Below are positions 43,988-53,443 of a stretch of 64,000 nt of DNA, in pieces (within the stretch, counting starts at the first letter, position 1; the number at the start of each line of letters is the position of its first letter). The stretch is from Candidatus Calescibacterium sp. Its GTDB lineage: Bacteria; Calescibacteriota; Calescibacteriia; Calescibacteriales; Calescibacteriaceae. The DNA lies in contig JANXBU010000007.1 of the NCBI GenBank assembly GCA_025060505.1, positions 47,856 to 111,855 of the forward strand, in the 5' to 3' direction. The translations under genes and the position numbers were made by a program. The notes under the pieces are model-generated. The model was not told the DNA's origin. It made no database searches and saw only the letters and a program-made list of their open reading frames with translations.

Positions 43988-46069
43988 ATGATAATAAAGT
44001 CTACCCTCTTGATATTAATGCTTTCCTTTATTCTTTTGATTTTTGCATTATATTCCTGTGGTAAAACTCAGGAAGTTGAATTTGCAAGGAAATTTGAGGA
44101 AATAGAACAACTGTTCCAAAGAATTTATGAAGAGGCGGAGGAGAGGGTTGATCTGAATTTCAAGGATGTATTGACTCAATGTGTAGTCCCTCGGATGCAG
44201 TATGATCTTGAATTATTTCTGAACCCAATATCTGAACCAGAGAGGATTTCATCTGCTTTGTATATAAGCAGAGAGTTAGATATCCCAACTATAATCTCTC
44301 TTGGATTGAAAGGTATTTTTGATTATGATTGTGATGAAGATGAATGTAAAATAAGCAATACAAAGGTGATCAAGCACAGCATATATTTGGAGGAAAGAAA
44401 AGTTCAGGAGGGATACAGATTTGAAAGAGTCTCTGTTGAATCGGAGTATGCAAAGTTTGAGGCAATATCGTATTATTCTCCGACTTCGGAGATTGTTTCA
44501 GAAATAAAAATTCAGTGGGAAGATGGTTTCAATGAAAACATAACATATGCTTCAAGAATTACTCAGGTAGGTGAGTCCAAAACAGGAAGGTTTATAATCA
44601 TATCTGAAGAAAAATCATGTTATACAATCATTACGTCGGACTCACTATCATCCAGAAGCTTTGAAATATTACTGAGGAATAAGAAAGGATATGAAAAATT
44701 TTCCGGTGAATTAGAAAGTAATTCTTTGTGCTCTCAGAAGCCAAAAGGGTATATTGATAAAATTCAAGGAATAGAAGAAATAGGAAATAAATGTGATTCA
44801 GTTTTTGAATCTTCAAATGTAGAAACAATTTTCAGAAGAATTCAGCAGGTGGCCGAAGATGATGGCACCTGGTTCAAACAGGCGAGAAAAATGTCGGAGC
44901 AATTTGATATGTTCAGGGATGAAATAAAACTCATTGAGATTGCAAGAGAGCTTGAAAGTTTTTCCAAAGATTTTTCATTCTCGGTTTTATACGAAGATAA
45001 TAAATTGAACGAACTTCTTTCAAAATTAGATCAGATAGAATCAAATTTGAAAAGTATTGAGATTGCTTTTCCAATAGATCTCATCATGCATACACCTTAC
45101 GATTTTTCGGTACCTGTTTCATTTCAGTTTAATGAAACAGAAAAATTGCTTTTTCTGGCGTATTTGAACTTTCAAAGATTTATTCTCAAGTATTTTGAAT
45201 CTGCCAATCTTGAATTAGACGAGAATACAAAGAACCAAATTTTGAATACAATAAGATCTTCTCCGAATCTAACACTTAAAGATAAAGTTGAATTGCTCGT
45301 AAAATCTTTGAAGTCTTCATCTGAATTTCTTTCAATAAAAGATCAAGCAGAAAGACAGAAAGCTTACGAATATTTCATGTCAGCTCTTACTAATTTGATT
45401 CAGTTTTCACAAAGTTTAACATTGCCGGAAAAAACGGGCTTTGCAAAGTTTATAAAAGGTGTACCTGCTATACCAAGTTCAATAACCGAGATTGCTGATG
45501 TATATATACAACATAAGGATTTATCTTATTACCTTGAAATAATCTCAGCGTTTCTGAAAGCTATATACTCTTACTCTGGTAAGCAGCAAAGTTTCTTAAC
45601 ATATTTTTTTGAAAGAATATCTCAAAAATGGCGTTACGATATGTTTCAGATAAATCTGAAGAATCTTATTATGAGCAGTACCAGAGCTATTCTTCCTGCA
45701 ATGTATGTTGAAAGAGACAGTTTTATTATTGAGTGGGAATGCGGTATAGACGGCATAATATATGCTTATCAGATATTTCCAAGGAGTTTGACGTGTCAGG
45801 AAATTTTGGTGGATTCGAAACATTTTTTTCATCCTCAGTATATAACTGATGGAAATGAGATAAGGTCTAATCCTTTCTATAATAATGGTCTGGAACGAGA
45901 TGGAATAAGAACAAGAGCACCGTACATATTTTTCTCTGATCCGACTTTTTCTGGGGCAATCAAAATCACCAGATCAGATCTTTTGGAAGTTTGTGGAAAC
46001 ATTCCAACAGAAAAAGATAAGAAAATTTGTGAAATGGCTGAGTTGATTGCGTTTTTATCAAGCGAATGA
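43988..46069 (+). CDS. Large lipoprotein, function unknown
   Basis: A 693-residue precursor with a signal peptide and lipobox LYSC (Cys24), so probably lipid-anchored in the envelope. The N-terminal 230 residues are beta-rich; a second part (about 280-560) is helical with many Glu, Lys and Ser; the C-terminus (about 565-680) is beta-rich with EWECGIDGIIYAYQIFPRSL. Several cysteine pairs (CDEDEC, CSQK) are present. I do not recognise the family. It is divergent from fliD, with a 101-base gap for both promoters. Confidence 0.6.
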   Translation: MIIKSTLLILMLSFILLIFALYSCGKTQEVEFARKFEEIEQLFQRIYEEAEERVDLNFKDVLTQCVVPRMQYDLELFLNPISEPERISSALYISRELDIPTIISLGLKGIFDYDCDEDECKISNTKVIKHSIYLEERKVQEGYRFERVSVESEYAKFEAISYYSPTSEIVSEIKIQWEDGFNENITYASRITQVGESKTGRFIIISEEKSCYTIITSDSLSSRSFEILLRNKKGYEKFSGELESNSLCSQKPKGYIDKIQGIEEIGNKCDSVFESSNVETIFRRIQQVAEDDGTWFKQARKMSEQFDMFRDEIKLIEIARELESFSKDFSFSVLYEDNKLNELLSKLDQIESNLKSIEIAFPIDLIMHTPYDFSVPVSFQFNETEKLLFLAYLNFQRFILKYFESANLELDENTKNQILNTIRSSPNLTLKDKVELLVKSLKSSSEFLSIKDQAERQKAYEYFMSALTNLIQFSQSLTLPEKTGFAKFIKGVPAIPSSITEIADVYIQHKDLSYYLEIISAFLKAIYSYSGKQQSFLTYFFERISQKWRYDMFQINLKNLIMSSTRAILPAMYVERDSFIIEWECGIDGIIYAYQIFPRSLTCQEILVDSKHFFHPQYITDGNEIRSNPFYNNGLERDGIRTRAPYIFFSDPTFSGAIKITRSDLLEVCGNIPTEKDKKICEMAELIAFLSSE

Positions 46070-46236
46070 GTTTACACTTCGTTATATATGTTCAGTATGT
46101 TTGTTCTCCGATATGTTTGTTTTTGTATATTCTACTGCACATTATTTTTGGGTTACCAGATGTCTTTACAGTTTGTAGCTAATCATAACGAAGAAGTTTT
46201 TTGAAATTTTATTTTCAATGTTTTGTGCAGAAGGTT

Positions 46237-46845
46237 TTATGCAAATAGCAGAGCTTTTCTTAACCTTTCTGCTGAATCAACATCGTTTATATTCATCAGT
46301 TTGAGAGATACATAGAGTTTTGTACCATTTTTTAGTTTCTTGAATGACCTGATTTGTGTCTTGTAGTATTTTCCATCTTGGGTCATCAGATAAATTTCTG
46401 AACCTTCTTTGAGTTTATGAAATTTGTCGGGATCTATGAGAGAAGCTACTTGACCTTGCAAACCTCTTGGTTTTGTTATGAATCCTATCTGATCAAGCCC
46501 GGACGGTAATTTTTGGACTTCCTGTATGAATTCTGGTGTGATGCCGATCTCAATTTTTATCTTTCTTGTGAGATCTGATTCTTTCACATAAACATCTTGT
46601 GAGATGAATTTCATAGCATCATTCAGATCTCTGATTTTTGAAAGTGAGAGTATAAAAAATTCTTTATATTTTTTGGCTCGCTTTATTCTTAACTCCTCAA
46701 TTTTTCCTTCATCATTTTTTATAAAAATTCTCGGAACAGAATCAAGGTCTATTCTTCTTTTTGGGACAAGAATTAATTTCCCTTTTTCTCCATGCGCTTT
46801 TTTTATGAAACCAATGTATATATATTTTTCTCCGGCGTAGATCAT
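46237..46845 (-). CDS. rimM: Ribosome maturation factor RimM
   Basis: RimM helps 30S subunit maturation around the 16S rRNA head. The N-terminal domain shows YIYIGFIKKAHGEKGKLILV and RDLNDAMKFISQDVYVKESD; the C-terminal PRC-barrel includes LDQIGFITKPRGLQGQVASL then IYLMTQDGKYY. Length 202 is slightly above average. It follows nth by six bases in an HNH-nth-rimM unit, separate from the usual rpsP-rimM-trmD-rplS operon. Confidence 0.88.
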   Translation of the reverse strand: MIYAGEKYIYIGFIKKAHGEKGKLILVPKRRIDLDSVPRIFIKNDEGKIEELRIKRAKKYKEFFILSLSKIRDLNDAMKFISQDVYVKESDLTRKIKIEIGITPEFIQEVQKLPSGLDQIGFITKPRGLQGQVASLIDPDKFHKLKEGSEIYLMTQDGKYYKTQIRSFKKLKNGTKLYVSLKLMNINDVDSAERLRKALLFA

Positions 46846-46851
46846 TTGATA

Positions 46852-47478
46852 CTATTGACTCCTGAAAAATTCGCAGTAATTTTTTATATCACAAGCACTA
46901 CAGTTTGGCTTTTTCGCGTGACAAATTTTTTTCCCGTGTCTCATTAGAGCAAGGGAAAATTTTGTGAGATTTTCTTCTGGGACTATTTTTTTTATGGTCT
47001 CTTCTATTTCCAATGGTTCTGCATCTTGGGGAACTATTCCGAGTCTCTTTGATACTCTTTGAACATGCGTGTCGGTTATTACAGCTGGTTTTCCAAAAGC
47101 AGCACCAAGTATCATATTAGCAGTTTTGCTTCCTACTCCTTTTATCTTGATTAGTTCTTCATATGAGTCTGGAACATTTCCTCCATAATTTTTCTGAATA
47201 AGTCTTGAAGCATCTATTATTGTTTTTGCTTTCTTATACCAGAAATTTATTCTTGATATGTATGGTTTAAGATCTTCAGGATTCAGTTTTGAGAATTTTT
47301 CCGGTGAATCGAATTTTTGGAATAGATTTTCTGTACATGAATTTACGACTTCGTCTTTTGATTGCGCTGCCAGTATAGAGGCAACAAGAAGCTCAAACGG
47401 ATTTTTGAACTTCAGGTCCAATTTTTCATCTGGATATATCTGTAAAATTTTGCTGACCAGGATAGAAAAATCATTCAT
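46852..47478 (-). CDS. nth: Endonuclease III
   Basis: DNA glycosylase/AP lyase that removes oxidised pyrimidines. The helix-hairpin-helix with the catalytic Lys is IKGVGSKTANMILGAAFGKP, the catalytic Asp is in VITDTHVQRVSKRLG, and the 4Fe-4S cluster ligands follow C-x6-C-x2-C-x5-C in CHAKKPNCSACDIKNYC. I choose the ATG at 47478, which overlaps the TGA of the HNH gene (ATGA), over an in-frame ATG at 47499. Length 208 is typical. Confidence 0.95.
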   Translation of the reverse strand: MNDFSILVSKILQIYPDEKLDLKFKNPFELLVASILAAQSKDEVVNSCTENLFQKFDSPEKFSKLNPEDLKPYISRINFWYKKAKTIIDASRLIQKNYGGNVPDSYEELIKIKGVGSKTANMILGAAFGKPAVITDTHVQRVSKRLGIVPQDAEPLEIEETIKKIVPEENLTKFSLALMRHGKKICHAKKPNCSACDIKNYCEFFRSQ

Positions 47479-48017
47479 CTCGGTATAAATGGTTCCCATT
47501 CTGAGTAAAATATCAGGTCAATATCTCTTGCATTCAGAACGTTTACAAAGGGTATTCTTGGTTCTTTGAGTAGAAGCATTCCTGCTTCCTCTGGTGTTCT
47601 ATCCCCCTTCTTTATGTTGCAAGACATACAGGCTGTAACAACATTTGACCACTCAGTTTTGCCACCTCTTGACCTTGGAACTACATGATCTATTGTGAGA
47701 TTTTTGTAAGAAAATTTTTGACCGCAGTACTGGCATCGAAAAGCATCTCTCATAAACACTCCAAGGCGAGATATTTTCGGACGGTTGAACCTTGGACCAA
47801 CATCTGTTTCGGCAATTATTATCTTTGGTATCCTTATTCTCCTTGAAACTGTGGATATATAGTCTTCTCCATCTGATGGTTCAAGTTCTATCCACTCCCA
47901 TATATCGTAAGTGAAATTATCTTCATCAAGTACGTAGGCAGATTCTCTGAAAAGAAGCGAGAAAGCGTGTCTTATATTTGTGACATAACAGGGGATATAA
48001 TTTTTGTTCAATACCAA
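47475..48017 (-). CDS. HNH endonuclease
   Basis: The HNH domain is complete: CQYCGQKFSYKNLTIDHVVP, RSRGGKTEWSNVVTACMSCN, with four zinc cysteines and the D-H-V-x-P active site. The N-terminus (LVLNKNYIPCYVTNIRHAFS) matches the bacterial VLVLNA-x-Y-x-P family, which normally starts a few residues earlier. The best in-frame start is TTG 48017, with a weak site. A strong AAGGAGG (48119-48125) and ATG (48114) lie upstream but in another frame; removing one A of an AAAA tract (48096-48099) would join them into a 212-residue protein. So either there is a seven-codon leader or the 5' end is frameshifted. nth overlaps its stop. Confidence 0.87.
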   Translation of the reverse strand: MVLNKNYIPCYVTNIRHAFSLLFRESAYVLDEDNFTYDIWEWIELEPSDGEDYISTVSRRIRIPKIIIAETDVGPRFNRPKISRLGVFMRDAFRCQYCGQKFSYKNLTIDHVVPRSRGGKTEWSNVVTACMSCNIKKGDRTPEEAGMLLLKEPRIPFVNVLNARDIDLIFYSEWEPFIPR

Positions 48018-48132
48018 AACGGCTCTTTTGACAATCTTCTTTCGATTATCTCCGAATAAAAAACCGTTTCGGCCAAAAAAATCATCTATATTATCTTTTA
48101 TGATGAAGGCTCATCAAACCTCCTTTCTTCAT

Positions 48133-48148
48133 TTTATTATATAATAAA
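48133..48148. promoter_or_regulatory. Symmetric -10 element between the HNH operon and pnp
   Basis: A perfect 16-base palindrome TTTATTATATAATAAA contains TATAAT on both strands (plus 48140-48145, minus 48141-48136). On the minus strand a start near 48129 would leave a short leader before AAGGAGG and the ATG at 48114. On the plus strand it would give a long leader to pnp; another TATAAT lies at 48190-48195. No good -35 is evident. Confidence 0.45.
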
Positions 48149-48383
48149 TTTTACCTATGAATAATTTATTTTTTTGATCAATAATTAAGTATAATACTTG
48201 TTTTGCAGGTAGGATAAATAGACAAAAATTCACCGAAAACTCTGTTTTTATTTGCAATGCAATATGTCAGCTAGTGATTGAGTTTGATGTTTGAATCATT
48301 TTGATTTTTTGGTTGAATTTCCAATAAATTTGCTAAAAAAGATAAAACTTTTAAAAATAGCTATATTTTGGTATTTTTCAGTT

Positions 48384-50603
48384 ATGAGGATAGGCACTAA
48401 AATAGATGGTGTAGATCTAGAGGTAATAGTTGGAGAGGTAGCTGGTCAAGCAGATGGTGCATCTATGGTAAGATATAACGACATTGTAGTATTTACTGCT
48501 GCGACTTCGTCGAAAAAGAATGTTCCAGGTGTTGACTTCTTACCATTGACAGTGGAGTTCAGAGAGAAGTCTTACGCTGTTGGAGAGATACCCGGAGGAT
48601 TTTACAAAAGAGAAGGGAAGCCTACTGAAAAGGAAATTCTTGTTTCGAGATTAATCGATAGATCTGTAAGACCTCTTTTTCCTGATGGGTATGTAGAAGA
48701 TACTCAGATAATATCTTATGTTCTTTCATCAGATGGAAGTAATATGGAAGATATAATTGCAATAAACACAACCGCTATAGCTCTGCTGGTGTCTGACATA
48801 CCATTTTATATACCTGTTGCTGCGGTAAGAATCGGAATGGTTGGAGACAAATTTGTAGTTAATCCAACAAGAGATGATGAAAGAAAAACTCTTGATCTTG
48901 TTGTTGCAGGAAACGAGCAGGGTTTTGTTATGGTTGAAGGTAGAGCGAATTTCATACCAGAGGAGAAGTTCCTGAAAGCTCTTGATTTAGCGCATCAGAA
49001 GATAAAAGAGATAATCAATTTTCAAAAGAAGGTCTTAGAGGTAGCCGGAAAACCAAAAAGAGAGTTCAAACCCATAACTTTCTCGGAAGAAATAATACAA
49101 AAAATTTCATCAAAGTATGATTACAGAGATGTTGTTTTGCAGACTAATAAGAAATCGAGAAGAGAGAAAGAGAAACAGATTCTTGAGGAGATACTGAAAA
49201 ACTTGGACGAGTTTTATCCAAAAGATGAGAATTTTTCTGATGAAGAGAGGAAAGCAATAGTTCAGCATTCTTTTTTCGAATACATAAGGCGAGGTATAAG
49301 GAGGACCATAGTTTTGGAGAAAAGAAGAATAGACGGAAGAGGTCCGGATGATATAAGAGAAATAAATGTTCAGTTAGGAGTTCTACCGCGTGCTCATGGT
49401 TCCGCAATATTTACAAGAGGTGAGACTCAGGCGTTGGTCTCTGTTACTCTCGGGACCCCAAAAGATATACAAACGGTCGAGTTCTTCGGAGTTGCTTCGG
49501 AAGTAGAAACAAAAAGGTTTATGCTACACTACAATTTCCCTCCGTTCTCGTCAGGAGAGGTTAAACCAATAAAGGGACCTTCTAGACGTGAGATAGGACA
49601 CGGATACCTTGCTGAAAAAGCTCTTGCCCCGCTTATACCTGATGAAGAGAAATTTCCATACACAATAAGGGTTGTTTCCGATATTCTTTCCTCAAATGGT
49701 TCAACTTCTATGGCATCTGTTTGTGGTGGAAGTTTAGCACTTTTCGATGCAGGAGTTCCTGTACCACATCATGTAGCCGGTGTAGCTATGGGTGTTATAA
49801 CCGAACCAGAAGGATATGAGGTTATAACAGATATTTTGGGAGATGAAGATCACATTGGCGATATGGATTTCAAAATAGCTGGATCCAAAAATGGTATAAG
49901 TGCTGTTCAAATGGATTTAAAAGTTTTCAGTATATCTCCAGAGATATTGGCGGATGCGGTTTCAAGAGCGAAAAAAGCGAGAGACAAAATAATAGATTTA
50001 ATGACAGATCACATATCAAGTCCAAAAACTATCTCAGTTTACGCTCCAAAGTTTTCAAAGGTCAAAATAGATGTTGATAAGATCGGCTCACTAATAGGGC
50101 CAAATGGAAGAAATATAAAGATGATAGTTGAAAAGACGAAATCTGATGTTGAAATAGATCAGGATGGTAATGTCAAAGTTTTTGCTCCAAACGAACAGAA
50201 ACTCAGAGAAACTCTTGACCTTATAAATTACTTTACAGCTGATGTTGAAGTTGGAAAAACTTACAAAGCCAAAGTAAAAAGAATTTTACCAAATGGTGCT
50301 CTTGTTCAGTTGATTCCATCACTCCAGTATGCCTTTATGCACATATCGCAAGTAGATACGAAAAGAATTAGTAAAGTAACAGAATCTTTGAAGCCAAATG
50401 AAGAAATTGAAGTGAAAGTTACAAAAATAGAGGAGGATGGCAGAATTCTGGTTTCAAGAAGAGAAGCAATGGAGGAACAACAACAAATTGAGCATAAACA
50501 CTATCCAGAGCGTAAACATCATGTAGAACACAAACATCATCATACTGAGCAAAGACATCGTAGGAATGAGGAAACACATTGGAAGCATAAGAAAAAGGGA
50601 TAG
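48384..50603 (+). CDS. pnp: Polyribonucleotide nucleotidyltransferase (PNPase) with His-rich tail
   Basis: A 3'-5' phosphorolytic exoribonuclease, normally trimeric and part of the degradosome. Two RNase PH domains are seen (EVIVGEVAGQADGASMVRYN; LGVLPRAHGSAIFTRGETQA then FMLHYNFPPFSSGEV and GRREIGHGxLAEKAL-like), followed by KH (KIDVDKIGSLIGPNGRNIKM) and S1 (VGKTYKAKVKRILPNGALVQ). The last about 40 residues are exceptional: rich in His, Glu and Arg (IEHKHYPERKHHVEHKHHHT). I start at ATG 48384 (MRIGTKIDG); the frame is open upstream to TTG 48291, but that stretch is AT-rich and not conserved-looking. 739 residues. Confidence 0.96.
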   Translation: MRIGTKIDGVDLEVIVGEVAGQADGASMVRYNDIVVFTAATSSKKNVPGVDFLPLTVEFREKSYAVGEIPGGFYKREGKPTEKEILVSRLIDRSVRPLFPDGYVEDTQIISYVLSSDGSNMEDIIAINTTAIALLVSDIPFYIPVAAVRIGMVGDKFVVNPTRDDERKTLDLVVAGNEQGFVMVEGRANFIPEEKFLKALDLAHQKIKEIINFQKKVLEVAGKPKREFKPITFSEEIIQKISSKYDYRDVVLQTNKKSRREKEKQILEEILKNLDEFYPKDENFSDEERKAIVQHSFFEYIRRGIRRTIVLEKRRIDGRGPDDIREINVQLGVLPRAHGSAIFTRGETQALVSVTLGTPKDIQTVEFFGVASEVETKRFMLHYNFPPFSSGEVKPIKGPSRREIGHGYLAEKALAPLIPDEEKFPYTIRVVSDILSSNGSTSMASVCGGSLALFDAGVPVPHHVAGVAMGVITEPEGYEVITDILGDEDHIGDMDFKIAGSKNGISAVQMDLKVFSISPEILADAVSRAKKARDKIIDLMTDHISSPKTISVYAPKFSKVKIDVDKIGSLIGPNGRNIKMIVEKTKSDVEIDQDGNVKVFAPNEQKLRETLDLINYFTADVEVGKTYKAKVKRILPNGALVQLIPSLQYAFMHISQVDTKRISKVTESLKPNEEIEVKVTKIEEDGRILVSRREAMEEQQQIEHKHYPERKHHVEHKHHHTEQRHRRNEETHWKHKKKG

Positions 50604-51463
50604 AAAGGTAATATCTGTTTCACTTCTGTTAGCAATTTCATTTGCATGGTATACAAAACACTAGAAGGTCCCCAAGCTATGTTGAAAGACTGAAAAATAT
50701 ATGGTTCAGAGGATTTTGTTCTTCTAACGGAAATTCTGCCAATATGATTTCATAACAGAAGAGTTCCAGAAAGTATTGGCGATATTTTTTTGCTGCAATT
50801 TTGGGAACAAAGAACTAAAAATTGTAGAGCGAATTGGAGAAACGGATAGCTCGTTCAGACCACATGGAATAGATTTCTTTTCCGGAAAACTTTATGTGAT
50901 ACTAAATGATGAGAAAGAAAAATTGCATCCAGTTGCGGTTTATACTATGGAATGAGTAGAATCTGATATTGAGTTACATTGGAGACGCTTAGTTCACCAA
51001 ACGATCTTAAAATGTTTTCTGAAAGACTATTTTTTGTCGCAAATGATATGAAGAAAAAAGAGAGTTTTTAGCAAATCTTTGCAAAATTGTTGTTCGGTAT
51101 AAAAAAGGTTCTATGTTGTTTTGTGGTACAAAAAGATGGAAAATACGGGTATGTTGCAGAGCATTTCGGATTCATAAATGGAATAGAAATTAAAGATAGA
51201 TACCTTGGAAATTAGAAATAGATACCTTTATGTTTCTGCAACACTGGAGAATAAGATACACGGGTTTGCAATAAATAAAGATCTTACTTTATCTGATGAG
51301 AAACTAGTAGAACATATTAAGAGGTCCTGATAACCTTATTATGCAAAAAGAGAGAATTTTCGTAACATCTTTTCCTTCTCTTTGGAGTTCCTTACATTCA
51401 GGAAATTCCAGAAATTTATATTCATCAGTAGAACATGAGATTGATATAGAGAACAGAAGTTAA
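50566..51463 (+). pseudogene. Paraoxonase/arylesterase-like gene, frameshifted
   Basis: The gap after pnp contains a beta-propeller gene in pieces. An ATG at 50566 in pnp's tail opens a frame with a signal anchor (KVISVSLLLAISFAWYTKH, stop 50662). Later pieces read GSEDFVLLTEILP, then (50746-50955) SSFRPHGIDFFSGKLYVILN, (50991-51071) SSPNDLKMFSERLFFVANDM, (51123-51215) GYVAEHFGFINGIEIKDRYL, (51217-51330) YVSATLENKIHGFAINKDL, and (51323-51463) GPDNLIMQKERIFVTSFPSL. The order and motifs match paraoxonase-type esterases. A 22-base tandem duplication (51186-51228) breaks one frame. Clearly dead. 51464-51611 shows nothing further. Confidence 0.75.
51186..51228 (+). repeat. 22-base imperfect tandem duplication inside the paraoxonase-like pseudogene
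   Basis: Two copies of a 21-base unit starting at 51186 and 51208 differ at a few positions (GAAATTAAAGATA... and GAAATTAGAAATA..., both ending GATACCTT). Deleting one 22-base period restores the reading frame between the GYVAEH and YVSATL segments, so the duplication is an inactivating event. Confidence 0.8.
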
Positions 51464-51611
51464 GAAGATATTTTTTTGACAATAGTGGAAGAATAAGTGC
51501 TACATTGGTTATTTAGATAATAAATTATAGTAGAATGTGCATAGGTAAGTTTTTTGATCCTTTTACACTTACATGCGATGTTTACTGATTTTGAGAATTT
51601 AGAAAAAGGAT

Positions 51612-52570
51612 TTATCTTATAGACACAGCTAACCCTCCTGTGAAAGAGGAGAATTTACCTATGTTGTAATCGAAGTTCAGACGAATGAAAGCTAATCTGA
51701 TTGCTATTCCGAAAGCTGCTCTGAAACTGTTCTCGCCATCAACAGATAGTTGTATATTTTCTCCTGTACCTTCGAATTCATATTCTAGATCAAAGGATGT
51801 TTTCTCAAAACCGATTCCTAGATATGGTGAGACTACTGTAATAAAATCGGTTGATGCATGAATGTTAAAGCTTAGGGTGTTTCCGTTGACTACTTCTCCT
51901 AATCTTAGGATCTGATAGGCAAATTGAGGTGCGATATTTACGAATTCCGATACCCCCGGTATAATATCTGTAAATTCCCACTTTATTCCTCCTCCCGCAA
52001 GGATTAAGTCATCTTTAAGAACTGCTGGAAGAAACATCCCTCTGACCATTATTTCTGTCCCTTTGTATATTCCTACACTTGCTTGGAGAACGCCGAGTGG
52101 TGCAAGCGGAAGATTTATTCCCCCAGGTATTTTTGGAAGTGAGGTGACAGTAACACCAGATGGAGCACTGACTAACTCAAGATCTGTTTCTTTATTTTCT
52201 CCAAGAACTGTTTGAGCTTTTCCCTTGGTTTTCGCTTTAACTGTTACATCGGTTCCTCCAGATCTAACGGGTACATCAAAGGTTCCCTCAAATGTCTTGG
52301 CTTCATCTGGTATAGGTACAATCATAACTTTTATGCCTATATCAAAACCAAGTGGTTCGTGGGCATTAGCAGTGTGGAATAGTTCTCCGCCCATAGCTGT
52401 ACCAATGGAGGTAACGAGTGGTTGAACATATGGAACTGCGATGTCTTTACCAACTTTCTTGATAAGGTCAGATGGAGAGTCTGCAAAGACCTTGTTTGTT
52501 GAAAGGATCACAGCTGAAAAGAGGATAACAGTCTGCCATTTTCTTGTATTAATTTCTGTTTGAAAAGCAT
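51612..52570 (-). CDS. Exported beta-barrel-like protein (DUF6588-like), signal peptide frameshifted
   Basis: From GTG 52511 the intact frame gives 299 residues: a beta-rich protein with glycine- and aromatic-patterned strands (VSPYLGIGFEKTSFDLEYEF, then AFGIAIRLAFIRLNFDYNIG, ending GGLAVSIR), which suggests an outer-membrane barrel; it vaguely resembles DUF6588. That start cuts the signal peptide in half. A good AAGGAG (52573-52578) and ATG (52570) lie upstream in another frame; one more A in the AAAA tract (52539-52542) would give MLFKQKLIQEKWQTVILFSA, then VILSTNKVFA, a perfect signal peptide. Interval drawn from that ATG. Either a real frameshift or a sequence error. Confidence 0.65.
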
Positions 52571-52761
52571 GACTCCTTAACCATACTTGTAATTCTTATA
52601 AATTCATCTTTTCCAGAAATATTTCGGAATTTCTCTTGGGAGTTCATAATTCAGATGGTATAATTGAAAAATTGAGGTATTCTATTTGAGAAACACTGGA
52701 CGAAATTAGGTTTCTGTTTTTATGGTTATAATCAAGTATTTTAGTTCTTTTGCATTTGGGT

Positions 52762-53109
52762 TTAATCTTTTGATATATCCATTTTCTCCACTGTTGGGTA
52801 ATCAAATCCCATTTTTTTGGCAATGTTGTATAGTGATTTTGGGTTTTCAATGAGCATAAGCTCAGCTTCCGCTCTTGATTCTTTATCTTTAAGATTTTCT
52901 AGTTCGTTGACCAACTTGGTTATTTTGTATCCGTTGCTTATGACATTTGCTTTTATGTAGACCGTAAGGAATAACGGAAGAAACATCAAAACACAACCTA
53001 TGATGTAGCCTATGAACCTATTAGTTTCTTCTTTGCTATCTATTTTCTGTTTTGCTTTACCCTTGAAAACTTTTGATGAGTCTTCAAGTATATATTTTAT
53101 ATCCCCCAT
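52762..53109 (-). CDS. FtsL-like small divisome protein
   Basis: A 115-residue single-pass membrane protein: about 30 charged cytoplasmic residues, one helix (about 32-52, IGYIIGCVLMFLPLFLTVYI), then an extracytoplasmic coiled-coil (GYKITKLVNELENLKDKESR) and a short tail (LMLIENPKSLYNIAKKMGFD). The pattern helix, G-Y-x-I coiled coil, then E-x-P-x-x-L-x-x-I-A-x-x-x-G is that of FtsL/DivIC-type proteins, which link FtsB and FtsQ at the septum. The usual mraZ-mraW-ftsL-ftsI neighbours are absent, so this is a topology-and-motif call. Confidence 0.6.
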   Translation of the reverse strand: MGDIKYILEDSSKVFKGKAKQKIDSKEETNRFIGYIIGCVLMFLPLFLTVYIKANVISNGYKITKLVNELENLKDKESRAEAELMLIENPKSLYNIAKKMGFDYPTVEKMDISKD

Positions 53110-53443
53110 CGCATAGTCTTATTTTAAAAAACTCATTTCAACTTTTCTCTGGTGTGCTGATGATTTTGTTTTAAGCAATGATGTTTTTTTGAATCAGGAT
53201 CTTTTCAAAATCTTGAAACCGATACCTTGTAAAAGTCTCTTTTATTATAGTAAACATAAAGTTTATTCAGTAGAACAGTTTTCAAAAGCTATCCCAAGAT
53301 AGTTCCTGTAATTGTGGCAACAGGCTTTTTTTCACTCTGTTTCAAACATCATATTCTTCTCTGAATGTCTCAGGTTTGAATATGCGCCCGTGGAGAGAAG
53401 AATGATTGTGATAAGTTAAGCTTTTGCTATTTGATCTGCTGTT
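53110..53443. other. Intergenic stretch without a recognisable gene
   Basis: 334 bases between the FtsL-like gene and the thioredoxin-fold gene. Stops are frequent in all frames. Two short minus-strand readings (FKPETFREEYDV; KPVATITGTILG) look coding-like but are in different frames and too short to name. No RNA gene or hairpin terminator is clear. Confidence 0.4.

Noticed and set aside
48291..48383. TTG-initiated N-terminal extension of PNPase
   Set aside because: The stretch is AT-rich leader; the conserved protein begins at ATG 48384 (MRIGTKIDG).
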